DNA from: Bradysia coprophila
Taxonomy: Eukaryota > Arthropoda > Insecta > Diptera > Sciaridae
Assembly: GCF_014529535.1 (NCBI RefSeq)
Contig: NW_023503409.1
Coordinates: 10,850,390 to 10,914,389 of the forward strand
Reading direction: 5' to 3'
Length of the DNA: 64,000 nt
The notes below the pieces were generated by a model. That model was not told the origin of the DNA and ran no database searches. It saw only the letters and a list, made by a program, of their open reading frames with translations. This document shows, in pieces, positions 47,191 to 58,939 of this stretch (position 1 is its first letter; every line of letters starts with the position of its first letter). A program made the translations under genes and the position numbers.

Positions 47191-48194
47191 GGCCTCAGTT
47201 CAAGGACCTAATTATAGAAATTTTTCGGTGCTTCCAAGTGTTTTCGTTGAAGAGTTGGAACATTCCTTACCAAAGGTCATTTAAAAGGCATACCGTAGAA
47301 CAAGCCTTTGCGTAGAATGATTCTAGTAGAATCACGTTTTACGTAGATCAAAAATAACCCCCATTGATCATCGTCAAAGATTACATTAGAATAAGTGGAT
47401 GGAAATAGTCCTGCACCTAAGCCTCCGATGGGCCTGTTGTGCGTGCCCATGGTTTCTAACCTATAGTCTTTAGGTGACTATAGGTTGTTTGTGTTATTTG
47501 AACATAGAGGTCGCGTTGGGCGTGAATTACATTGTGAATTACATATTTACACGGTAGATTGAAGGAAACCAGGCAGGAGCGCTTGATTTGACTGAGAACC
47601 TGAATTATCTAGTGGCCATATTTTGTTGCGAATAAAATTTTTTAATTTATGTCAGTGTTCATTTGAGTTCATTTTCATACAATGAATTCGGTCCCTTATT
47701 TGACGTTTCGAAAATGAATTGCTACTGCCTGGACCAGGTCCTTGTGTCGAAAAAAGTGGCTCCGTGCGCCTCAAGCTCTTAAAGATTTTTCTTTGTTTCT
47801 GTTTCTTTGCCACAAAAAGTTGTGGAACAAATTTTTTTTCCGGAAAATAGAAAATAGTTTTTTCGGCCGGAAAAGCCATTCATATGAAAACATTCAAAGT
47901 CGAATATCTCCGAAAATACAATATCTTTTTGAGAAATTTCTCCTGTTCTGGAAAGTATGGCCCATTAGCGATATTTCATGGAAGAACTTTCTTTTGGAGG
48001 AGTCGGAATGGAGGCGCTATAAGGGCTCCCTCAAAACGTGTCCCGGAAAATTCATCAACTTTGAAGCCAATTTCAATCTCTTTTTCATAAAAGGTGCCAT
48101 TCGAAAGTACTTCTGATTTCAGCCAACTATGATCCATTTCAGGAGGCTGCGATATGGCCTGGGAAAGTCATATATGTCCTTATAAGGATTTTTA
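47191..48194. other. intergenic with a dispersed repeat at ~47815-47960
   Basis: No gene is supported. The segment AAGTTGTGGAAC-AAAGCCATTCATATG-AACATTCAAAG and TCTCCGAAAATACAATATCT recurs inverted at 51125-51240. A small hairpin CCTATAGTC/GACTATAGG is at about 47460-47486. Frames at 47742-48116 fall in this repeat and are not trusted. Confidence 0.45.
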
Positions 48195-49389
48195 GACCCG
48201 TACGAAGTACTGGGGTCTTATGCGTTTACGCATACGTCCGTAACACGTCGAATTGGACTCCCTGAGTAAGGGGAAACCTATTGTGGTTGTCTAGAGATGC
48301 CAAATCAGTGAAAAAAAGTCCGTCTGTCCGCCTGTCCGTCTGCACGATAACTTGAGTAAAACGCATCCGATTTTGAAAATTCTTTTTTTTCCCGTTTGGT
48401 AATGTCAAAAGACAGGCTAAGTTCGAAGATGAGTGATTTTGGATCGACCCTTCCCGAGCTGTGGCCCAATAAGTGCTTTACGGTTTTTCGAAGATATCTC
48501 CGGACATTCAAACGTTAAACTTGTAAGTGATACGTCAAATAAAAGGTATTTACAATACCGATCGACAAAAAAAAGTTTATGGAAATCGGATGACCGACTC
48601 GTGAGTTAGACCCCTTGGTGTGAAACAGGCACAGGGCGGCAAGCAGTTTTTGCTTGTAGGTCGGCCACATTTGAACATATTTCGTCTGTTTTAGCTTTAT
48701 TAGATAGGTATTGACCGTACCAATCAGGGAAAAGTTTTTGAAATTATGTTCTCCGGAGCGGATTATGTTCTCTCTTGGAGTGAGCTCTTATCTGGCTACT
48801 TGGCCGTACAGTGAACGTCAAAGTCAATATCTCGAGTAAATTTTGACCGAATTTCATGAATTTTTTTTTGTTTGAAAGGTATTAACGAATGTAAAGCGTC
48901 GGTAAAATTTCCGGTCTCCTAACAAAATGGCTGCCGGTGGCCATATTGGATTTTAATAAAAGTGATATATCTTGGGAAAAATGGTACTTAGAGTGTTTCT
49001 GTTAACATGGAAATAATTTGTTATGTGTGTGGGGTGTTTCAGGCATTCCATATATGGACATCTATATATACCTATATACAGCTATATTGAGCTATATACA
49101 GGCACATAGAGCTATATAATAGCATATTCATCTGTGAAATGTTTATTTATAGGAAAATATAGTTAAATATAGCGGTATATAGCTGTTTAAATAGGAATTT
49201 ATGAAATTTGACTTCGTACGGGGCTGTCTATATTGCCTCCGGCAATTTGTTTGTATATGCTAACAAGGCAAAGAAAGATAATGTAAGGGATTTTAAAGGG
49301 CGAATAGCTTTTCAGTAGAGAATGAATTAAAAGAAATGAGGAGTTTCACAGTAAAGGCTTTTGATACGAATAGGTGTTTCGTACGGGTC
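48195..49389. mobile_element. element D, copy 2 (inverted relative to copy 1)
   Basis: It begins GACCCGTACGAAGTACTGGG and ends TTTCGTACGGGTC, then continues GGCGTTAGCTATG, which matches copy 1 beyond its terminal motif. It is about 80 bp longer than copy 1, with an extra stretch near 48770-48835 (CTTATCTGGCTACTTGGCCG). Confidence 0.75.
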
Positions 49390-49737
49390 GGCGTTAGCTA
49401 TGTTTTTAAGTTTTTTTCTAGATCAATAAAAGATATGTACATTTCATACATTTCATCACTACTCCACCTCTCCTTGATTTCAGTTCAAGGATTATGGGAA
49501 GTTTCATATTTGGGATGTTATTGACGATTTTCCCTATGAAATTTTCGTGTGACCTCGCGTGTGACACAACTATTGTATTGGTCCCGTTCCAGGATGAAAT
49601 AATTTTTGTGACTGTTTACCGAGTAACCCATCCAAAATAATAACGAATACTCACGTTTCTTACGTTTTTGGCCATTTTTTCGGTTAACATTTGGACTTTT
49701 AAAGAGTTTGAAGTCACCAGAAGTCAGTTCCTAAAAA

Positions 49738-51032
49738 CTAGGCCCCACCTTATGGGTGGGTCAGGTCCCTTGACTGACTGAATAAATATTCGTAACTTGA
49801 CGGTTGCGCGTATAAAATCCTACAAGAACTGTCAAGTTACGAATTCTTTGAAGTTACGAAAATACGACAATCTGCACTCTGGGCGCCGATTCTCGTGAAT
49901 TTAAGAATTCCAGTTGTCACCTTAATGCGAAGTCCATACGATTCGTAACTTTTAAGATGACAACTGTCAAGTTACGAAATCTTAAATTCACGAGAATCTG
50001 CGCGCTTCTTATTTTCTTATAAATTGCGCATTCGATTTATCGCTTCGCTCTGGCCGCAAAGTCCACACTTGTTCAATTTTTTGTATACAAACAACTACCA
50101 CGAAATCACTCAAAAAAATCTTTTATAAATAAAGTCTAGATTGTTAGGATAGAGGATAGAGTGGGTGAGACTCGAAAGTCTCTGCACCTAGGCCTCTAAT
50201 GGGGCTAGATTAGTCTAGATTGTTACTCCAATACTTTCCATTTAATAACCTAAGCGTCATGAATTTCAGTCCTAGTCGAGTAAAAAAAATTATGGAAGGC
50301 CTCGCTTTGCTCTGGCTGTAAAGCTCACGTTCGTTTAAACTTTCTAAATTATTAGAAGTTTTTTAGCAATTAAATCTACTGAAACTCGGCCTCATTTGAT
50401 CATGAATAAAGTATGAAACTCGTGTGATTACGACCCTCGCTTCGCTCTGGCCGCAAAGTTCACACTCGTTGATTTTTTTTTTCTAGCATAGACAACAATA
50501 AATGACACATAAAAGTCTTTTCGGAATAAATAATAGATTATTACTTCAGTATTTTCCATTAACGAACTTAACCCGAGTTATTTCAGTACTTATCAAACAA
50601 AATTTTCTTGGAAAGTCGAAAATTACTCCGTATGATAAGGAGACTATTATTTAGACAGATAATCTGTTTTTTTTTTGTTTTTTTTTTTTTTGGAAATCCG
50701 TTGAGGATTACTAAGTTATCGTGTTATCAAGCGACAAGACAAAAATTCTTTTGGGAATATCTCAGAGATCACCCATCCGTTATAACCCATCTTCGAAATT
50801 AAACTCAGGAATGTAATTCCCCGTCGAACAAAAAAAAGTTTTTGGAAATCCATTGAAAATTACTCGAGTTATCGTGTTATCAAGGAATGAACAAAGTGTG
50901 ACAAACATTTTCTGTATTTAAGGTTTTTGGTCATACATTCATGTATTTTCAATCATAGTAGTGAACATTGTGTGACAAACATTTTAGAGTGTTTATCATC
51001 CTAAGACCCATGACTTTCAGTCAAGGGAATAA
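49738..51032. mobile_element. element E, copy 1 (TCCCTTGACTG inverted ends)
   Basis: The left end TAGGCCCCACC-GGGTGGGTCAGGTCCCTTGACTG and right end CTTTCAGTCAAGGGAATAAG share an 11-bp inverted repeat. The interior repeats phrases such as CTTCGCTCTGGCCGCAAAG (near 50035, 50303 and 50440) and ACTCGAGTTATCGTGTTATC. Two foldback MITEs lie inside (49795-49865 and 49885-50012). No transposase is visible. Confidence 0.65.
49885..50012. repeat. foldback MITE within element E
   Basis: GCGCCGATTCTCGTGAATTT and AAATTCACGAGAATCTGCGC form the outer arms, with GTCAAGTTACGAAATCTTAA inside. A related hairpin TTCGTAACTTGACGG / CTGTCAAGTTACGAA is at 49790-49846, perhaps a relative cut by the first. Confidence 0.65.
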
Positions 51033-51510
51033 GTGACGTGGTCATGGTCCACTGTCTTTCCAATTCTAGTACTATAGAACTGTAGGGAATTCTGATGATT
51101 ATTCTACAGTTGTACGATAGGGAACACAGTGGACCATGAAGGAGAAACTTTTCAAGATATTGTATTTTCGGAGATATTCGGCTTTGAAGGCTTCCATATG
51201 AATGGCTCTTCCACAACTTTTCGTGCCAAACCACATGAAGCAACGATAAATCTTAAAGAACGTAAGGCGCAGGGATTTACACAAGTATTTTCAGAACTAC
51301 TCCTATCTGTTAAGTGTAATTGATTTGGTTGTTACGTCTTAAAGAGTGACAGTTTTTATTTGTAATCTCAGGAACATAATTGCTTTTTCATACCTAGGAC
51401 CCAAAAAGTCTGACTTCGTCGCACTTTTTCTCCGTCCAATATGAAAAATACTATTTGTACCACGGACTAAAAGTCTTTTTTAGCGTATTCGATTCTTCGA
51501 AACTTCTCAC
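51033..51510. other. dispersed repeat fragment upstream of repeat F
   Basis: Bases 51125-51240 are the inverted counterpart of 47815-47960. GTGGTCATGGTCCACTGT and ACAGTGGACCATGAAGG at 51038-51140 form a hairpin. No gene is supported. Confidence 0.5.
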
Positions 51511-52042
51511 CAGGCATGAGCGCCGCCGAAAATAAGCCGCCGATCAAGCCGCCGCCGGCAATTTTTGAGCGAGCCGCGCCGCAGCCGAGCCGGTGCCAAA
51601 AACACGGCTCAAGCCGGCTTGAAACGGCTGGAAAATGAAATAAAGATTTCGAAAGGTGAATGGGTGAAATAATTTTGAAAACCGAGATTTCTGTTGATCC
51701 TAAGCAGCTCAAGTACATTTTGATTTTTTTTTCTTCAAAATTAAGAAAATTTTGAAAATTTTCTTGAATTTTCATGAATTTTCCAGAATGGTATATTACG
51801 TCCTCGCTTCTAAGTTTGTTGTTTTGGCAAGTATGACCTTTGCGGAACGAGCCGAAGGCGCACAATCAGTTAATTCACAAATTTGAGAAAACTTTATCGA
51901 TCTTTGCGAATTTTCTCGATTTTTTTTCTTTTCAATTTTTACTTGATTTTCGTGAGCTTTCGATTTCTTCTCGAAAACCATTTTCTTAATGAGTTAAATG
52001 AGTGTACTGGAGCATGATTTTCCATTTAGTTCAAGTTTTGAG
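51511..52042. repeat. repeat F, copy 1 (0.53 kb), downstream of Iswi
   Basis: It starts CAGGCATGAGCGCCGCCGAA, has a GC-rich head (AAGCCGCCGATCAAGCCGCC, CGGCTCAAGCCGGCTTG) and an AT-rich tail ending TTTAGTTCAAGTTTTGAG. It is nearly identical to copy 2 at 55803, in the same orientation. The CAGGCATG start recalls hAT ends, but no matching inverted end is seen. Confidence 0.8.
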
Positions 52043-52284
52043 TACTATTTCGGTTTATCATTTAAGCGAAGGGAGACCCCGAGACGACATACTGAATTGT
52101 ACTACAATGTCAAATAAGAAATCTATATTTATTTAAGTTTTGAAGAGAAATCTTAATCATCATAACTCAATGGTTTAAAACAATAAAACCCAACTGGAAC
52201 GTCATTATGCGTCTTAAAAATCCTCAAATTGAATGAACACAAAATCACTCAAGAAAAAACACGATTAAAAATCCTCCATAAATT

Positions 52285-55200
52285 TCACTTGCTTACTCTC
52301 ACTTTCAATTTCAGAATGCCGGACGATGTTGGTTTTGTTGATTTTTTCTTTTTGTCACGACGATCATTGTCTTCTTGCTCCTGATATTCACGTTCGACCA
52401 GCGATATTATTGTACTACAACGACGCTGCAGCTCCATTGCTGTGCGCCCTTTCAGGAACCAATTAAAGCGAAATTGAGGTGCCGATCTGAAATTACTTTC
52501 ACTATTCTACCAATTGAAATCTCGGTGTACCGTCAAGACTTACCGAACAGCCACTCGCAGCTCATCGTACACATTCTCTTTGTCAAACCCCAAAAGGTGC
52601 AGCATACACAGCAAAAATCGATCGTCGTCTTCGGTGAAATGTTTGCCCTTGCTGTTTCCGTACGAAATTTGTAACTGATGAAACGGTGCGCGATATGAAG
52701 CCATTTTAGTGTCCAGAGCCCGTCTGAGCAACACCTTCATTTGAATTTTCGCTTCGCCCCGTTCAATTTTCGACATAAACCGATCTATGTCTTGTATTTC
52801 TTTGCAACGTTGCCAGAACACGACACTATACTGAACGACTTCTTCAGGCGTTTTACCGTCGATGCTTTTTGAAATGTTTCTTATGTCGTCCCGGCCGAAC
52901 CGTTCATTCATTTTGACAAACTGCGAAAAGTCTCGTTTGGACCAATTTGAAAAGCCTACGGACAAGCGAGTTAAAGCCACTGTGAATGTGAAATTGTTTG
53001 GCAAAATATTACCCTGAGATAGCAAGAGCTCCTTTTCGGCCAATTCTTCTTCGGTCAGCGGTTGGACTTCATCAATTTTTTTCTGCTCTTCACGTTGTAC
53101 CTTCGATGCATTTGCTCCTAGCTCTGGTTTCAACGGAACGGTGTACAGCATTGCATTACGGTAACAACGAATCTCCTGTTCTAAAATATCAAACAATCGT
53201 CGTGGATAGAACTGATAATCTGCAACGTTCGGCTGTTTCGGTGGTTTCGGTGCCTTTTGTTCCGTATTTCCAACATACTTGAATATGGAATCGATGACAT
53301 AATTCGCCACCTTTCGTTGCCGTTTCGGTGGTTCTATCCAAGTGTCTGCAATCTTAGGCCGATGCTTGTCACGGTAGTTTTCACCTTCGAATTGATACAC
53401 GGAGGACGGTGCGTCTAGTGTAAAATTTCGCAGCGAATTTTCACCCAGTTTGTCCAACGCTTGTTTCTGTTCTGCAGTTCTCTCTTCGCCCATTTTCAGT
53501 AATGCTTCAATGTCGCATTCTAATATAGCGTCCGCATCTTTAGCCCCAAAAATGGCATCCGCTCCAAACCGAATGATGTTCAGCAAGTGATTCTTTTGCA
53601 AAGTATTTGTTTTAGAGTCAGTCAACCGACCACCTTGCTGTATGACCATTTTGTCCAAACGTAACTTAATTTCCGCTCGTTCGATAATCTTCTCTTCAAT
53701 CGTATTCTCTGTAATTAACCGGAACACCTGCACCTGCTTCTTTTGACCGATTCGATGTGCCCGGTCCATTGCCTGTAAATCTATCTGAGGGTTCCAATCG
53801 GAATCGTAGATAATAACGACGTCAGCAGTAGCCAAATTAATACCCAGACCACCGGCACGAGTAGATAACATGAAGATAAATTTCTTACTATCCGGTGCAT
53901 TGTACTCTTGAATCTGGGCATCGCGATCCGAATGAGCAGTTTGTCCGTCCAAACGACAATACTCATATTTTCGCCAGTCGCAGTAATCTTCGAGAATGTC
54001 CAACATTCGGGTCATTTGGGAAAAAATCAAAGCCCGGGAGCCTTGCGCCTGGAGTCGAGGTAGTAATTTATCCAAAATTATCATTTTGCCGCAATTGTAT
54101 ACCAAATGTTCGGCGGTGGTGTACGGAGGTCCCGGTTCGGCGCCATCGAACAAGTACGGATGATTGGCACATTTACGCAGATTCATTAAAATTGAATGCA
54201 AACCGACGCTTTTTGTGGAACCATGACTATAGAAGATACAATTTAGGGTGCACAGGGTCAGCCAATTGGAATTAGCAATATTGTTCCAGGGCAGACTTAC
54301 CCGTTTATGACATGCAGTTCCTTCATCAAAATCTTCGTATACCATTCCCGTTGCATTTTCGACAATCCGACAAAGATTTTCAGTTCCTTCTTGGGCAACA
54401 ACGACTTTTCCACCTCCGATTTGATACGACGCAACAAAATCGGTTTCAGCACGGCGTGCAATCGTTTCACCAACGTATCGTCACCAAGACAATTGTTTGT
54501 GTCAAACCAATTGTCCGACGAATTGAATTGTTCAGGAAGCAAAAAATTGAGCAATGCCCACAGCTCATGCAAATTGTTTTGTAACGGCGTTCCGGTCAAC
54601 AACAATCGATGCCTCGTCTTGAACTGGCGTACCATTTCCGACAATTTGGATTTTTCATTTTTGATGCGATGGGCCTCATCAATGATCAAATACGTCCACC
54701 GATACGTTTTGATGAAGGCTGATTCCAGCAAACACATTTCGTAGCTGGTTATTAACACGTCCCAGTCGTTACGCTTCGACACATCTTCGATCAACGTCTT
54801 GCGATCATCGCTCGTTCCGATCAGAGTCAGTGCGTTTAAAGATGGGCACCACTTTCTGAATTCGTTCAACCAATTCTGCAAAGTCGATTTCGGCACGATG
54901 ACGATATGAGGTCCGTCAATGTTCCTATGCATTGTTGGATAATGAACATTGAATTGTCAAAGGTCATTGTGACGTGACGCATACAGTTACAGGCAAACTT
55001 ACAAGATGTTCTTCAGATATCCAAGGAGCGAGATTGTCTGCAACGTTTTTCCCAGACCCTACAGAGAATGGTTACTGAAAGTCAATCCGTGATTAGTATG
55101 AGACAATATTTGGTACCATCTCATCAGCCAATATTCCGTTGATTCGATTCTCGTACAACGAAATCAACCAATTCAAACCACGGATCTGGTAGTCACGCAT

Positions 55201-55456
55201 CTGTCCGCCTTTAATGTATTGCGGTGACGATTCGAATCGATACAGCTTCGGGGTATTTTCGTCCGTCTCCAAACTCATTTCCTTAGCATCTTCCTCCTTT
55301 TCCGTTTTACGATGACGATGGCTGAATGAGATGAAAATTTCAAAATTCACGCGCTAGATCTTCCTCCATTGTCACATACTCAGCGGTTGATCCTTGCGGC
55401 TTCTTCTTGATCATTTTCGTTTTTCCATGACGATTCGGTTCTGTGCTGCCACTCAT
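52285..55456 (-). CDS. Iswi: ISWI chromatin-remodelling ATPase
   Basis: Seven exons: 55456-55380, 55321-55117, 55058-55003, 54924-54301, 54226-53013, 52955-52544 and 52486-52285, about 929 residues. The start of the family core, [12 protein letters not shown], is rebuilt across the first intron. The SNF2 ATPase shows Walker A GLGKT (about 95-99, right after an intron), DEAH at 195-198, [20 protein letters not shown], and the helicase C-lobe with [18 protein letters not shown] and [23 protein letters not shown] and SLIDE regions follow ([16 protein letters not shown]-type [35 protein letters not shown]). The protein slides nucleosomes as the motor of NURF, ACF and CHRAC. The N-terminus is some 80 residues shorter than in Drosophila. 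A 57-nt intron at 52956-53012 is in frame and stop-free. Confidence 0.93.
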
Positions 55457-55509
55457 GATATAGGTAAATAATAACTTAGCTCTAACAAACAATATAACAG
55501 CGCGATGAT
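55457..55509. promoter_or_regulatory. candidate bidirectional promoter, 53 bp between start codons
   Basis: The Iswi ATG on the minus strand and the ATG of the plus-strand frame at 55510 are only 53 bp apart, facing away from each other. The gap is A/T-rich with no clear TATA box. Untranslated leaders would have to be tiny or overlap, or one frame is not translated from this ATG. Inference from layout only. Confidence 0.3.
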
Positions 55510-55827
55510 ATGTCTGCTTTCGGCGATACAACAATGAAGTTGGGCGTAGGCAGCGACTACATTCAAACCATAGGATTAAACTCGAGAGGTAGCAAGGTGG
55601 CGCTTTTCTCTAAAAATGTAAATTCTAACAAAATATCTACCAGTTATGAAATGTTATTAGTAAAGAACGGAAAATGTACTGAAATATCCGCAACGCTTGA
55701 TAACTTTAGTATGTCTAAACCGATTTTCAAAAATTTGATTTCAATCACTCATTCGTTTTATGAGGAAATCGATTTCGGATCTACTTCTCAAGTTGTCTGT
55801 ATCAGGCATGAGCGCCACCGAAAATAA
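55510..55827 (+). CDS. orphan frame, head-to-head with Iswi, ends in repeat F
   Basis: About 98 residues (start MSAFGDTTMKLGVGSDYIQT) are encoded before repeat F begins at 55803; the last eight or so codons are repeat sequence. It has mixed, globular-looking composition (SYEMLLVKNGKCTEIS, LISITHSFYEEIDF), no signal peptide and no family I recognise. It may be the first exon of a gene whose intron received repeat F (a GT occurs at 55793-55794), a gene cut short by the insertion, or chance. Confidence 0.35.
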   Translation: MSAFGDTTMKLGVGSDYIQTIGLNSRGSKVALFSKNVNSNKISTSYEMLLVKNGKCTEISATLDNFSMSKPIFKNLISITHSFYEEIDFGSTSQVVCIRHERHRK

Positions 55828-56337
55828 GCCGCCGATCAAGCCGCCGCCGGACATTTTTGAGCAAGCCGCGCCGCAGCCGAGCCGGTGCCAAAAACACGGC
55901 TCAAGCCGGCTTGAAACGGCTGGAAAATGAAATAAAGATTTCGAAAGGTGAATGGGTGAAATAATTTTGAAAACCGAGATTCCTGTTGATCCTAAGCAGC
56001 TCAAGTACATTTTGATTTTTTTTTTTTTTCAAAATTAAGAAAATTTTGAAAATTTTCTTGAATTTTCATGAATTTTCCAGAATGGTATATTACGTCCTCG
56101 CTTCTAAGTTTGTTGTTTTGGCAAGTATGACCTTTGCGCAACGAGACGAAGGCGCACAATCAGTTAATTCACAAATTTGAGAAAACTTTATCGATCTTTG
56201 CGAATTTTCTCGATTTTTTTTTCTTTTCAATTTTTACTTGATTTTCGTGAGCTTTCGATTTCTTCTCGAAAACCATTTTCTTAATGAGTTAAATGAGTGT
56301 ACCGGAGCATGATTTTCCATTTAGTTCAAGTTTTGAG
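55803..56337. repeat. repeat F, copy 2, upstream of Iswi
   Basis: The same sequence and orientation as copy 1, starting CAGGCATGAGCGCCACCGAA. Differences from copy 1 are few. A related GC-rich phrase (CCGAGCCGTTTTAAGCCGGC) appears again at 56535-56570. Confidence 0.8.
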
Positions 56338-56739
56338 GCAATAAAACTTGACGTGTTAGTGAACCTTAGACTTAGAGACTTGCTTGTAACAAGACCAGTT
56401 CCACTTGCACTTTGAACAACCTAATCTACCTACATTTTCGCTTTCCGTACAATTTCATTTTCATGCTTTCTAGTTCATTTTCCATGAATTTATCTAAACG
56501 TTTTTATTTTGAAAAAAAGTTAAAAGGAACCTCCAGCCGAGCCGTTTTAAGCCGGCTCAAGCCGATTTTTCGAAATCATTGACTTAAACCAAGCGACTCT
56601 AGAGCAGCTATACAAAATGGAATTGTGTCAGATAAAGCCCTTTTTTATTGAAAATTAATGAGATTCTTGTAAGAAAATTTAATAATCCACAGATCTTAAG
56701 TTTGAGAAGAGGTTCAAGGAATTGAAACAACACGAAAAT

Positions 56740-58694
56740 ACTAGGCCCCACCTCTTGGGTGGGTCAGGTCCCTTGACTGGCTTTTTTTTCTTTCTATAAT
56801 TCCAGTCTTAGTTTTCCATCCATTTTTAAATAAGGTGGTGTTTTTGAGATTACAAAACTAAAGTCACATGAAAAGGTGATGTCTCTTTTATTTAGAAAAC
56901 AGCAGATTCACATGCTTCATTTTACTCATATTTATTTAATTTCCTGAAGAAACAAAAAGAGTCCAATGTTCGAATTTAACCTCAGGAATTACGATACTGG
57001 TCGAAAACACTTCATATTTTCAAATCTGCAATTTTTGAAGCCTCTGAGAATTACTCGAGTTATCGTGTTATCAAGCAAGCAAGATTGTTTTAGACTTCTA
57101 GATTGTTCGACCAGAAATCCAGATTCACTTACTCGTCGAATAAGAAATTTTTATGGAAATCCGTTGCAAAAATGTCGTAACAAGTTGTGTTTACAATTCC
57201 AATTACTCCAACCTCACTACTCCAATATTAACCATCTACAAAAATTACTTAAGTTATCACGATAACAAGGAAAAGCGTCTGAGTATAATTTCTCCCATAT
57301 CTTGTAAAAACGATCACAAAATTATAGTTTTACTCTTTACTCTTTTACTCCATTACGAGTCGTTTATATTGTCTTCTAAAAAGCACTATGAATGGAAGGT
57401 CCAGCGAGGTACGTTTAACTCCTAATATGAGTCTACTAAAAGCGCTGAAAAGGCGGCGTATTTCTTGCCTACCTATTGGAAAAATAAAACTCGTGTGAAT
57501 TACGGCCCTCGCTTCGCTCTGGCCGCAAAGTTCACGCTCGTTCAAACATTTTAGGAACGAAAAAAATTCTTTTAAGAATACGATTTCACCCAAAAATTGT
57601 CGTATATCCCAGATTACTAGTCCAATTAAATTGCAATGTTCGAGTTTAACCACATGAATTATGCTACTGGTCGAAATTGATTTTTGAAGCCTCTGAGAAT
57701 TACACGAGCTATCGGTTTCTCAAGCAAGCAAGCAATCTGAAACTCTTTTGGGAAGTACTTCTAAACTGTTAGACCAGAAAACCAGAATTTCACAACTCGT
57801 CAAATAAGAAATTTTTCTGGAAATCCGTTGCAAAAATGTCGTGGTATAACAAGTTATCTTTACAATTACTCCAAACTCACTACTCCAATATGTCATTCTC
57901 TGTCAATTAAAACAAAAAATTTGAAAATCGGGTAAAAATTACTCGAGTTATCGAGTCCACAAGAAAAAGCGTCTGTGTAGAATATCTCCCATCTCGTTGT
58001 TCGAATATTATCCATCAGCAAACTCAGCCTCAAGAGTTTCAATCTTCGTCGATTAAGACAAAATCTTTGAAAATCGGATAAGAATTATGGAAGTTATCGC
58101 GGTAACAAGTAAAAAACTCTCTTGAGAATTACTCCCAACTCATTACTCCAATATTGCCCATCCACGAACTTAACCTCATGATTTTCATTCTCCGTCGATT
58201 AAAACCAAAATTTTGAAAATCGGTAAAGAATTACTCGAGTTATCGAGTCCACAAGGAAAAGCGTCTGTGAAGAATTTCTCCCATCTCGTTGTTCTAACAT
58301 TATCCATCTGCAAACTCAACCTCAAGAATTTCAATCTTCGTCGAATTACACAAAAAATTTGAAAATCTGATAAGAATTACGGAAGTTATCGCGGTAACAA
58401 GGAATAAAATTCTCTTGAGAATTACTCCCATCTCATTACCCCAATATTGCCCATCTACGAACTTAACCTCATGATTTTCATTCTCCATCGATTAAAACCA
58501 AAATTTTGCAAATCGGTAAAGAATTACTCGAGTTATCGAGTCCACAAGTGTACGGACGTTTTCTGTATTTAACGTTTTTTGCCAATGTAGAACATTTTCA
58601 AAATATCAAAGTGAACTTAGCGTTACGGACATTTAAGGGTATTTTCTTTCATAAGACCCTGACTTTCAGTCAAGGGAACTTTCAGTCAAGGGAA
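56740..58694. mobile_element. element E, copy 2, with 293-bp internal tandem repeat
   Basis: It begins TAGGCCCCACCTCTTGGGTG and ends with a doubled CTTTCAGTCAAGGGAA. Inside, ATTACTCGAGTTATCGAGTC recurs at about 57938, 58230 and 58523, giving a unit of about 293 bp with two full copies. Each unit is itself two related halves that end CATTATCCATC- or CAATATTGCCCATC-. It is about 660 bp longer than copy 1, mainly from these units. Non-coding. Confidence 0.65.
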
Positions 58695-58939
58695 TAACAG
58701 AATGAAGTTCCGCTTCTACTTCATGACTGTATTTAAAGGTTAAATGGAAGTAATTTTTCAAACTGAACGAAGTATTTAAAATAGTGATCTGCATTAAAAC
58801 CAGTCTGAAATGATCCTACACATTAAATTCGACTGTATTTGAGATTTATGGAGAAAAAGAACTTCAATGAAAAACCGGTAAGACCGGTATTACAGTGTCA
58901 GGTATTACCGAAAACCGGTATTGCCAAAAGCCTTCCGGT

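Noticed and set aside
51467-51865. Minus-strand frame in repeat F, shared with 55741-56010
   Set aside because: Composition follows the GC-rich CCGCCG head and the AT-rich tail. No domain is seen and the frame differs in length between copies.
53895-54744. Plus-strand frames opposite Iswi
   Set aside because: They are antisense shadows of the conserved ATPase domain.
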